NCBI GenBank assembly: GCA_038380795.1
Contig: CM076269.1
Location: forward strand, 372,001 to 436,000
Direction of reading: 5' to 3'
Length of the DNA stretch: 64,000 nucleotides
Origin: Pyrocephalus nanus
Lineage: Eukaryota > Chordata > Aves > Passeriformes > Tyrannidae
Of the stretch, positions 49,473 through 61,500 are shown one piece after another; position 1 is the stretch's first letter, and every line of letters starts with the position of its first letter. The position numbers and the translations under genes were made by a program. The notes under the pieces were generated by a model. The model was not told where the DNA came from. It searched no databases and saw nothing but the letters and a program-made list of their open reading frames with translations.

Positions 49473-49594
49473 CTGACAGATGTGTCATAGTGTCTAATCC
49501 CCCAAAGCCCCAAAGCTCTCTGAAAATGGGTGTTTCTGAAAGACTGGATTGGAAAACATGCTGCTTTTTTATTAAGCTTTTTCTCTCAGTGCCT
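49473..49594 (+). repeat. Unclassified dispersed repeat, copy B
   Basis: This is the partner of 35233-35353, in the same orientation 14.24 kb downstream. It begins CTGACAGATGTGTCAT and ends in a CTCAGTGCC block. Similarity fades on both sides: weak resemblance upstream to about 49448, none clear after 49600. The divergence implies an old copy pair. Confidence 0.75.
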
Positions 49595-52250
49595 GCATTA
49601 CTTCCAGTGTCCTCTTGTTGCCAGGCTGACTGTACAGCTCTGCTTTGCTAGTAAGGAGGTAAAATGTGTTTAATTATGTATACTTAAACTATACATTTTA
49701 TATAAATTATGTAAAAATGGGGGGGTTGTGTTTGCTTACAGATAGAAAATACTGTGTTTGGAATTTGCATCCCACATTTTTCTGTTCTGTGGAGATGTAT
49801 CTCTGTTGTGTCCCAACCTCAGTATTTCTGCCATCTAAAAAAAAAAAAAAAAGCCACCATTAGTATGGATTTGTGCTAAGTTCATAAAGTATACTGGGAC
49901 AATATTTGAAATGCCAGTGGTCGGGAGGAAAATAAACTATGTGCTTAAAAGTGTGCTTGGCTAAACAACCCCCCAGTGTAAATGCAGACTGTGTCTCTCT
50001 TTCGGGATGTGCCAACATATCTCTAGGCCAGACTCGTGGGAGACTGAAAGGGGTTTCACTGTACCAACACCGTGTCCCATGGCTTGTGCTCAGTGGCATC
50101 TCTGGTATTTGGATGACAGCCACACTTGGTAGAAAGAGAAAATTGGACTGGTTTGCATTCTGTTACAGAGCAGCTTCCTGGATGACAGAATAATTTCCAG
50201 TAAAAGTACCCTGGATTACTCCCTGCTGTGAACTAATAGGGTGCTAATTAGCATATTTCATTTATTTACTTAACTGGGATAAAAACAATTGGGCACAGGT
50301 CCCACTTGCAGTGGTTTCCTGGGGAAGCTGCAAAGTGCTGTAAGTGTTACCGTGCTGCACTGGAAAGATGTGAGCTCAAATTAATATGATGTGCAGATTG
50401 AACACGAACTGGCACGGCAGTCCCATCTCCTCATACACTGAGAGCCGTTCAGAACGTTAAATAAAGCTGGATTTCTCTTTCCTTCAAGTCTTTAAGTGGC
50501 CAAATGAAGTTAGAGCGGCATTTCCCCAGCCTTTGCAGGTCTGCTGGTGACAGCTGTGAACAAGTGCTGTGGTGTGGCAGCACCATGCTTTGCCTGCTGC
50601 TCTCTTGTGCTCTCCATCGCCTCAGCAGCTCCTGAGGATGGACGGCACTGAAGCCTTTTGTGAGTACTGGCTCACCCACGAATCATGGGTTGGGAATCAT
50701 CCTGCAACGTTTTTCCAGCCTTCTCCCATCCATTCCCAGGTTAGGACTCACTGGCCCAGCTCTCTGTGCCATTCTTTAAGATCTTTCTAGTTGCAGAAAT
50801 GTTGAAAGCGCCCATTTGTTTATCCCTCACCCCCCCCCAGATTTCCCACGTTCCCAGTTTCCTGCATCTTGCATAATTTATAAAATTTTGAGTACCCAAA
50901 TTAATAGCTCCTCTGGGAAAACCTTGAATGTATATTCTGAGTTTGTAGACGGTGAGACAGGAAAGAAAACTTGTCTCCTTCGTTGTTGAACAAAGGTCTC
51001 TTTCCAAACTGTCATTTTAAAGCATACTTTTGCATTTTTATATCTTAAGTAAGAGTATTACTTAGGATGCAATTCCTTATCCATTTTGATTCACATTCTG
51101 CTTAGTTATGAAAATCTAGATTTGCCCTAAGGCACTGTGATATCTGTCTGCATCTGGGAGGCAGCTTCATTAAATGAAATGGAGATTTAGTGATCAAGAG
51201 ACCTGGGCTCTGTTTCTGCCCTCCTTACATCTTAGTGTGTGACATTGAGTAATCTGCCTTTCTATTCTTCACTTTCCTTATTCATAAACTGGAGAGAATA
51301 ATGCTCTATTGCCCTCCTTAAAATGCTTCAGAATTCTCAATTGAAAGATGCTTTTTTTTGGCAAAGATGGGTTAACCCCTGTCCCACCCCCCTGCCAAGT
51401 CTGGCTCGCTGTTTCAGTCCCCATTAACGCCCTGGCTGAGCAGTCGTGCCGTGATCTGCTGTTTAACATCTGCCCTGGTTTCAGATTCAGCTGGTACTGG
51501 GCTTAGCAGTCTTGGTTTAGTCCTTGTTCTGCCTTCCCTCCTCTCCAGCTTGCTGGGAGGCTTCTCTCATTCTTTTCTTTGGGAGAATTTTGCTCTTATT
51601 TTTCTGTTACTCAAAAGCCCCTGAGCTTGTAAAACACATTTTGAGCATCCAAAGATAACAGTTTATAAGCCATTTACAATAGAGACCTGAGCATCTGGAG
51701 GAGACAGAACCTTATTTCAGGCTAGTAAGACCTGCTCCCCAGGAGATGTGTTTTGTGTGGTGTTCAAGTTATCACATATTCCATTAAAGCATCCTTTCAA
51801 CCCTTCTGTACCTGTCATCTCTTCTGATGCAGTGATACATCTGCAGAAACAAATATTGGTTCAATTTTGGGGTTCTATTAATAGACCTAATTGCTGTGAG
51901 TTATACTCTGAAAGGAATTTTAACATGAAATGGAAGATTCTTTGTTTTTTTTCCCCCAAACCCACCTGAGCATTGAGAAAAGCTGAATGGAATTACCCTT
52001 TGAGGACCAGGCCCATAATTTGAGCACATTAACTAGCCAGTTTCATTGCTACAGTATAGTGCTAAAAATTGAAGAAGAGTAAAACTAAAAAAAATAAAAT
52101 TCCTCAAAGCTTATGAATTCATGACCACAGGGCCAGAAATGGGACTGTTGATTTGTGTGCAGAAGAAACCACTGGCCATGTTCCTAAGGCCATTTGAATT
52201 CCATCGAGGCCCAGAACTCTGGATGGTGGTTCTGTATAATTTTAGTGTGC
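49595..52250. other. Intergenic, no supported gene
   Basis: AT-rich sequence with a 16-base A run at about 49838-49853 and a C-run at about 50830-50839. No repeat family or coding exon was recognised. Confidence 0.55.
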
Positions 52251-52254
52251 ACAA

Positions 52255-52392
52255 TGTTGGACAGCTCATCTTTGGTGAGTGAACCAATTTTTCAGTAATC
52301 TTTGTCACAGCAGGCAAGATAGAAATTGGTCTGTAATTTGTAATCATTACTACTTTGCTTGAGATTAATCCTGGATCACCCACAGTGAACAA
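52255..52392 (-). mobile_element. Relic of a non-LTR retrotransposon reverse transcriptase
   Basis: On the minus strand the translation contains VGDPGLI...NYRPISILPAVTKITEKLV. This is the diagnostic N-terminal reverse-transcriptase segment (GD/P...NYRPISLLPxxSKxxEK) of L2/CR1-like and related LINEs. It differs from the usual avian CR1 version (NYRPVSLTSVPGK), so an older L2-like family is more likely. Recognisable similarity stops within about 140 bases, so only a fragment survives. Confidence 0.6.
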
Positions 52393-52965
52393 AGACGCCT
52401 TCTGACCTCAGGAAGGACCATTCTCCATTCAGAGGACCACTGGGGCTTGCTGTTCACAAAGCTCACTGTGCCTTGACCGTGCTTCTTTTTTATGTCAGAC
52501 CAACTTTCATCTATGGTCTGCTTTTCTCAACAACACTGAATACTCCAGACTTTTTACATAAAGCAATTTTCTCAATTCTTAACACTGTGAAAGAGTTTGG
52601 AGGGTGGGGGATGAGCTTTGGAGTTTTCCTATTCAGAAGAGACAAAACCCCTGCTATAATGCACACAAGTAGATGTGGGAAGTTAATAGAAGTAACTTTT
52701 ATTAATACAGAAAGGCTCTACTTACTAGCAGGTACTTAATATGAGGAATTTTGGCTGAAGGGTACTGTAATTCTGAAGATCTGAGTTGACTTCTGAAAGA
52801 AAAGCATTGACAAAGCAACACAGTCATTCCAGCACTGCACTATTTATGGTGAAACATGTGCAGCAGAAAACCTCTGATATTCAAAATGATTTCTTCACTG
52901 ACCTCTTTAAGGTGGTACCGAGGTTTGCTTATACAATCTTGTGGGGCTCTTTTTCTTTTTTTCAG

Positions 52966-53264
52966 TCAAAAGCCACCTTTTTTTGGTCACTGATTCCCCT
53001 CCTTATCTCTCCAGCCCTGGCTTTCTTCACAGAAGAAAGGGAGCCCTGGCCTAGAGTTTGCTGTTGTGGCATAAAATGCTCTTCTGTTGAAATCAAATGG
53101 TTTGCTTTAATATTGAAGGGCTTCAAAATAAGAGATAACAGAAGGGAAAAAAAAAAGAAAAGCAAATGGCAGATATGTGAATCAGTTGCAGGGCTGGCTG
53201 GGGATACCAGCAATGTAAACTCTGGTCGTAGCAGTCATCAGGTGTTGCATTTCTAGCAGGAAAG
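52966..53264 (+). other. Candidate exon of an unannotated transcript
   Basis: A very strong acceptor (CTCTTTTTCTTTTTTTCAG ending at 52965) and a GGAAAG|GTAAGT donor at 53265 delimit 299 bases. One plus frame is open over nearly all of it, ending at 53256, but the translation is lysine-rich and low in complexity with no known domain. If it is transcribed it is more likely noncoding. Confidence 0.2.
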
Positions 53265-56200
53265 GTAAGTGTTTAAACTCTAGTACATTCTTGATCAGCC
53301 CTATTCAGGAATGCTAAATTCAGTGTAGGATGGATGAGAGAAGTCTTCTGGAATGCTTAGGATAGCAGAGAACTGGTTTTATGGCAAAAGAAAGAAGTTA
53401 AAGAAGCTGAAGGGCAGCGTTCAAACAGCAGCAGGTGTGAATGGCCTGCAGTTAAATTGGAAATGAAGAATTCCTTTCCATCATATGCACTCATCTGTAT
53501 GGTGGTGTGATAAGCACTGAATAATCTAAGAGTAGGTCCTTTCTGGTGTGTTTCCTCTGCTGACCTGTTCTCAGACCTGTGTTCATGTGGTTTCCTTGGA
53601 TTGGGTAAAATGGTAGATAACGTGTTGAGATCTCAGTTTTCAGTGGGTGAGCATTTGAATTGAAACACGTGTAATTTAAAATAAGCTTCAGGCTGAGAGA
53701 TATTTGAATAGCTTGTTTTGGTTAACTTTTCTCTCGATCTGTAAACACCAGAGTTACTGAGCCTACTAGAAAAAGGGCACATGAAATACTGGCAAAAAAA
53801 GTCTTATGTAAATTACTGTCATGACTTAATCACTGCTTCTTTTATATAATTGGAAAGTTAGAAGCATCAGTCTTGTACTTCAGACTTAAGATAATTCCAA
53901 GAAAGTGGTACTGGTAAATTTTGATTTTTCTAATGTACCCATTTAACCCTCTCTGGAGGCCTGTAGCTTGATTTTAAATTTACACTGGTGTTTGTGTTTG
54001 ATGTGGGATGTTTATACTTAACTGAGCTCCATACAGAATCAGGGGAAACTTGGCACCTCTCTGACCTGTGTTAGGTTCTTCTTTGTCTAACTGGGATGTC
54101 TGTGGTTTGGAGACTTTCCAGGATGACCTTCCTTGGCCACTTGTGGTTTGGGTTTCTCCCAGTCCTTTCTGATACATGTTTGTTTCATTGTGCATCGAGA
54201 CAAGAGAAGAACATGTTGGACCTTCAGGCAGAAGGTCCGTGGCTGTGCCAGGAGCTGAGTGCTGTGTCCTTCTCCTGTTCCGAATGAAGGGCTGGCTGTC
54301 AGGAAGGGCAGGGTAGGAAGGTGCTGAGGAACTCATTCTGGGGCTGCCTGGAGCAGGGATGGGCTGTGGCAGGGCCCTCTGGCTCTGCTGCTGCTCTCGT
54401 TCTGCTCCAGAACACAACAGGTATCCAGCAGAGATACAGGGAGGTCAGCAGAGAGGGTCTGTGTCTGTCCCATTTCATCAACTGTTTCTGAACTGGGATG
54501 GTTCTGTGTGCCAGTCCTTGTTGCCCACGATATCTGCACACCCTCACTCAGGGATGTGTCGCTGAGAGGAGCTGAACAGCTTCTCCTGGCTCTAGGTAAT
54601 TTATAATGGGAATATTTATCTAGAAGAATTGGGGAAAGGAGGGTATTGTGCCAGCAAAAGGAGTGCTCAGAGGAGATAACTGGACATTCCTGAACTAATG
54701 AAGTTTGTCTGTTTCTGCTTCCATGCACACCAGAGATGTACTCAGGTACATTAACTTAATTAATTTTGCCTATTGTCTCATTTTCTATATTCCTTTGTTG
54801 CCTGATCAATTGTTTTGTTATTTGAGCTTGCTCTTTTTCTTCTGCTGAAAGCAGTAGGTGCATAAGCTGTAGCAATGATAGCTGAATATTAGAGACTTTG
54901 CATCTGTGACTCATTCTACTGTGAACTGAATATATTACTTTCTTAGCTGCTTTACCCTTTAGAAAGCACTGATGTAAATATATATATGTATACGTATATG
55001 TTTCCTTAAATGAACAAAACCCACCTCTGTTTAAAGAACATTTTGGGGGGGAAAAAAAAAAAGTCCCTTGGCTTATTTTTGTACAATTCAGAATTCGGTA
55101 ACTACAAGGAAGTAGTAGTGAATACTTTTCTGCAGGCATCCTCATAAAAATCAAATTCAGAACCCCACTGAATCCACTCCATAGCAAATTAATTCCTTCA
55201 AATTTCCAAAGAAAAAGAGCAACCAAAGAAAAAATAGTAAGATATAAAATAAATCTGCCAAATTTAGGGTGACGGTTCCCAATTGTACTCAAGCATGTAC
55301 AGTAATGGCTATTTTTTTAATACTTCATCGGAAGTTTTCATGCATCTGTCCTTTTGTAAATAGATGAAGCTGTGGACAGAAAAGCAAAGCCACAAAGAGA
55401 ATTGTTAAATCAGACTTGATGTGCTTTGGCAAACGAAGGAAGAGTTCAAACTGCATTGTAGATACAGTGCAAATGAATTTCTTTGCAGCTCTGGACACTG
55501 ATCCACGGGCTCATAAAGACCATTCTAATTCTGTTCTCTCTTTGAGACTTCACAGCCCCGTCTGTCTGTCTGGGAATTCTTATCAGAATTCCAGCGGATG
55601 GGCTGAGAACCTGGATCACCCTGGGAGATTGGTCAGGATCTGAACTGGATGCCAAAGCCAGAACAAATCACAGCCCATTTCAAATATCCTGCAAAAAAAA
55701 AATACTGGATTAAAAAAGTATTTTAAATAAGACCTCCAATGTTCCTCTTTATGTGAACTCTTGTTTTGAAAATCATCAAAAAATCAGGACAGTTACGATA
55801 CATTAGAAAGTGCTGGGGGAGGAAGAAAAAAGAGTGTTCCCAAAGACTAACAGAAGCAGAGAGATAAGGATCTTTCTGGATGTTCCATTTATTATTTTTC
55901 ACTGCTTGTTTTATTAACATGCATCTAGAGTTACATGTTGCTTTAATCTCCTTGATTAAGACTTGCTAAAAGGATCTGTCATTATTTATTGTCTGAGCAC
56001 CTCAGGTCCCGCCTTTTGTTTTACATTAGCTCTGCCAGCTCCTTCTGACTTGAGAGGGAAATACTGTGGTTTTAGTAAAGTGAGTATACCTGAGTTTCTT
56101 TGAAAAAACCAACAAAACCAAAACAAAAACCCCTGAATCAGTTGTATGAGTAAATATTATCTTAAGGCAGAAGCCCCCACTTTCCTATGAGTGATATACA

Positions 56201-58547
56201 GTAAATATTCTCTGGGAAGTTTCCTGAGCTGTTGTCCATGTTCTTGTCTTACAACAGGTTTGCTATGCTCACATTTTTTGCTGATGAAATACTTAGGGGT
56301 TTTTAATCCTCTAGTAAATACATGACTTCAAAGCTGAGGGAAAGTCCTTTTAGCCAGAAAGAGTTGACTTTGCTGCTGAGCCACATTTAAGTAGTTCATT
56401 GGGGCAAGTTCCTAGAAAGAAATCATGGCATTTGCTCTGATTTCAGCTCAGGAGGGGAAAATATGTTTTTAATGTAGGACTTTTTTTGCCCTGTTAGTGA
56501 GTTCAGGAAGATACTTAAGAGCAGAATGAAATAAAGGCCCATTGTAAAGGTACCCAACTCATCAGTACCACATGCAGGCTGCACATTTCTGCTGCACTCC
56601 TGTCTTTGATGTTATAAACTTGATGCTGATTTTTTTTTTTTCCTAAATTGGCTTTTATGTTCAGGGATATATATGAAATTATATAATTTAAAGAATATTT
56701 CTAACATATGGTAGAAGTATTTGTATGCATACAAATACCACCCTGGCTCCCCAAACTAGACATAGATACTGTATTTGGATTTTTCTTTGTGTGTGTATCA
56801 GAGGGAGAGGTTCCAGTTATGAAAGACTCCAGTTACAATACCTGATGCTTAGGGAACACGAGATCTGCTTGGAGAATTGGCAGCTAAAAATGCCACTTAA
56901 ATACTTTGCTCTCTTAATACGTCACATTAATAATAACTGCTGTAAGAAAATATTTTAGGATATAGATATTTAGAACAGTTGGATTACTTTTGACAACAGT
57001 GCAAGGAATCCATTCAAAGCTGATTTCCCTCTTGTTCACTGAGGACCTGCAGAATCTAAGATAAAAATGGCAGTTGTCCTGAGGGCACCCTGAGGCATGT
57101 CATTAAAATTGGAATTTGATCCTCTTTTCATGGTTACTTGGGACAATCAACCACAGCAAACCTGAAAACTCATCAGTTTTCAGAAATATGACATGCCCTT
57201 GACTTTGTCAGTTTGGATTCACTGTGCAAGATTTGAGTATTTCAGAATCCCTTTAGATGTCACTCTGTCTTCAAGAATACATTGTGCCTTGTACTATATA
57301 AAAGATAAAGTACTTCCAAACATTTCTGAGCACTTACCCTATTTGTGACAAGGGACAAACTAAATTATAGTCATCAAAGTGAAATGCTTTTTTAATTGAG
57401 ATTTTTTTAACACTGCTAATTTTAATAAATAGAAATGTATGGAGTCCAGTTATTTTTAGCTCTTAGAATATTTGACTGAAAAATTTGACTGACTGAAGGG
57501 ATAAGGACCTTTCTAAAACTGGATGAAACTATCCATTCCACCTGGCTGTGTATTTCTATTTGATAACTGCAATCTTCACGAATATATGGGAAATGGGTGC
57601 AGAGCAACATTTTGCTGTTTGTTCCTCTGTCCCTGTTCTCTCAGTGCTTTGAAGCCCCTCGCCTTCCCCCCTTCTGGGCTGCCAGGTTTTAAGAATTTAC
57701 ACATGTTTTCATAAGTATTCTTTTGGTCAATGGCAAAATAGTCGCTTTTCTGTTTCCTGCACCTGGGTTGCCAGAAAATTGCGTTTTGTCTCTGTGGCAG
57801 AGAAAGCTCGAGCTGCCCACGGTGTGTGCCTGCAGCCTGCCGTGGGGAGCTCGTGGTGTGCTGAGCCAGGTGCCACCTCGCTGCTCCTGCTCTTGCTGCT
57901 CCCCTGGGAGCTGCAGGGGACAAGGACCAGCTGCTGACACCAAGGACACGCAGGGCTTTGAGACAGGAGCAGTGATGGTGAGAACCTTCGGCTGTGCCTC
58001 AGCTTCCCCCAGGACATTCTCCTTCCAGCTCCTCCTGTCCTCAGATTTTCATGTGTGAGATGCAAATGTTCCTCCCTTTTGCTTGTTTGGTTTCGGTACC
58101 TCTCTTGGTCTGTGCACTGAAGTTCCCAGTTAATATGCAGAGTATTTGTAGCTGCAAATCAGTTCAGTTGATAATTGGCATGGAGGTGTTCCACGTGGAG
58201 CAGCACAGAACTTGGCAGCACTAGGCAGGAGGAGGTTTCGGTGCCTGATCCCCACCAGGCACATGGGTTAAGGTGTTTACTTGTGCCATTTGTGTGGGAA
58301 GGAGAAGCCTTGCCTGTTCATGTGGAAATTCCTAATTGCTTTCTTCATTTTGACAGATTTATGGGTTCCAACAAAACATAATTGCAAGTAACACAACAAA
58401 GTAACGCTCTCAGGAGCACCTGTAGTGTTGCTGTTACAAATAGCAGTACTAATGTACACTGTTGGTTGTTGTAAAAGTGCATTCAGCCCAAATTCTCAAT
58501 TTCTCTTGCTGTGCATGTTACGCTCTTGGTCTTCTGCTTCAGCTTGC

Positions 58548-58578
58548 AGGAGAATTCCTTCAGGAGAATTCCTTCAGT
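58548..58578. repeat. 15-bp tandem duplication
   Basis: AGGAGAATTCCTTC is repeated directly in tandem and contains the GAATTC palindrome twice. It is a small local slippage product. Confidence 0.8.
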
Positions 58579-61500
58579 CTGCAGCCCAGAGAGGCAGCAT
58601 CTGTTGCCTCGCTTTTCTCATCTGTTGTTCAACACTGAAATGGTTAATAATGTGCTAGGGGCAGGTGAGGACCTGGTAACCCATCACTTGTCCTGCATTT
58701 CCACTCTCATGACTGAAATTAGCCCCCGGGTTTTGGAGAACGCTCTGCTTTGTGAAGTTGAGCTCTGCAGGAAGGCCTTGCTTTGTCAGAGGGAACAGAG
58801 CAGAACTGCTGCTGTGGCAGCTGGGGAAGTTCCACTTCCCAGGCTCTGCAGCACTCACAGAGAAATCCTTGGATCTGCTGTGATGTTCTCTTGGCTGGTG
58901 GGACTGCTGAGGGGCATCAGGAGCCGTGACCTAAGGTTGGCAGAGGTCATGGAGGTCGGGATTTAGGACACCTGCTGTCTGCCTACTGCATGTACTGGCT
59001 TTTCGTTTGCGACAGTTGACAAATTATCCTATTTCTTTGAGCCTTGCTGTCCTTCTCCATAAACTGAAAATGCTCCTGCATTTAAAGAAAGAAATTTCAC
59101 TGGCAGAACGCTGTAGCAAAAAGTTTTGCAGGCACTGTAAAGCTCCTCGTATCAGTTAAGATGATGACCTAGCAAACACATATTACATTTGTTCTAAAAC
59201 CACACAAGAATGTAGCATGTCAGGCCCTTGATGAATAGCTGTGCTTATTGAAGAAATAAAGAGAAAGAAAATGAGCTTGCATTTAAAGTACATTACAGGA
59301 TTATTTTCCAGAGGTCTGATGTCAAGACCGTTGTGTCTGTGAGGAATAAGAAATTTTGTTAAGTCTGAGGCCAGGTGTGGTGTTTCTCCCTTATACTGTG
59401 TTACAAAACCCTTTTCCCCTGTATTTTTATCTGTAATGTGTAGATGTTTTAGTTCTCATAGCTCTGTGCCATTGTGTTTAGTATCTCCTAAGAGCTAGTG
59501 AAGGTACATGGAGGTGAGTCTGCTGAAAGCTCCGTATTTTATACCCTGTTAAAAACTGAATTATGCTGCTGCTGAAAACACAGTACAAACTCAGAATAAA
59601 TTCTGCTGTTGCACATCATATATTTGGATTGCAGTTGCTGTGAGACTGAGCCCTTACAGATTCTTAAACTTTTCTCAGGATAATTTTAAAGCTTCACTCA
59701 GCCTAGGATTTTAGCTTAAATCTGTTAAACAGAAAGGTCTTAAGATGGTCTGTCAGGGTTTTCTGTAGACAGTAACACAAATACTGGGATAACACAAATG
59801 CTGGCCTCTCTGGAGTCTGGGTACCTTGAGCAAGGTGCTTCAAGCAAGATCTGAATCTGAAATTAAAGATAAAATATTGATTGTTTTGATTTCTTGCTGA
59901 GAGAACTCATTAGCATTTTACTCTCAATGCACTTGTGTTTTCATATGACATTCATTTATGTTTGGTCAATATGAAAAAAACTTTCTTCTGAGCCTCAGAA
60001 ATTCCTATCCTGAAGACACAGTTTTAGTTCTGTGACCTTTATCATAGCAACAGTGAGGAGTAAATCTTACTCAGAGCATTGAAATGAGATCAAACATAGC
60101 CTGCAGAGCAGGTAGAATGGAAATTGGGCTCTTTCTGTAGTGCTCCTGATAGCCAAAGCTTGCCTTTAGCCCTTTGTTGTTAAAGCACGACACAAATGTG
60201 ATCCAGTTCTGATCAGCGTTGATGCAGGGGGTGTGCTCTGAAGGCACTGCCCAGGAAATCCAGATCCACTGCAGAGAAATGGGTGCTCCCTCTAAATTTG
60301 AGTGGAGGCATTTCCTTCGCATCCTGAGAGTGGAAACATTTCCCTGCTGGAGTGGCAGGAGGAGGCAGAGTTGGTAATACGTGTGTAGTATTGGTTACAG
60401 TGGAATTCCCCTGTGTTTATCATGCTGAGCCTTGCTGGGAGGCATCTCAGCAAACAGCACCGATTAATCATCGCTGCTGTGCCGTAGTTTTGGTCCATTT
60501 ACTTCTCTGACACCAAAAATGTAGGCTTGAAGACATTTAATTATGAATATATACTGAGAGATATTTTATTGTTAACATTGAAAGAGGCCTTTTTTTCTTT
60601 TTTGTACAACAGAACATCTGTGAATTCAGAGGTCTTCAATGATGTTTGTTTTATCTGCTATATTTTATGATGCCGGGGAAATAGCTTGGTATCTTAGTTA
60701 AAAATGGTGTAGAGCACATTATGTGAATGTGGCAATTTGGTAATGAGGGTTTGTAAACTTCATAAAGTATATAATTCTCCTCCTAGTTTTTATCTGTCCA
60801 GGTTTTTTATGTCTTGAAGTACTTCATGATCAGTAAATAATAAATTCAATTTAATGAATAGAGGTTTTGTCACTTAGAAATACTCACTTGGAATATATAT
60901 TTTTAATTGGCATCAATGGCATATTTCCCAGGGAGCATAACAAAATGGATCATTTAATAGGTGCCCAATCTCTCCATCCATCTATCTATCAGCACAGCAC
61001 ATGATGTTTTGACTTTAACATGGTAATTATCTCAGGCTGACTTCAGAGGAAGAAACTGCCACCCACACAGCAGTGCTTAATTACTTTAGACTTCAGTTTG
61101 CCAAGAGAAAAAAATTACTTTTTTTTTTTGCACATTGCATGGAATTGAAATGATTTCATTGTCATTTTATTTGAAATGCAGCCTGACATCACCATGGCAT
61201 CATGGGAAAGAGAATGCAAAATTTCTCTGGAATTCTTAAAATAGGCTGAAAGCTGCCTTATATTTTAATGGTTTTCTATGAAGCCTGTGTTCTTATTCCT
61301 TGAATGTTAATGATGAGCTGCTTCAGCTTATGGGAGGAATTTTTTTCCTTATGAATACATTTCATTTGCAAGCCAACGAATGCAGGTTTTTTTAAAGTTG
61401 CCAAAGCTGATACAAACTTTGGCACTTTAAGGGCAGGTGACTGTTCAAATTAATGTTTGTGCGCTGCAGAGTCTGAGAACATAACTGGTAAGATGAAAGA

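Noticed and set aside
57576..58065. Overlapping open frames on both strands in a GC-richer islet
   Set aside because: Frames are open on both strands simultaneously, with no domain or conserved motif. This is a composition effect.
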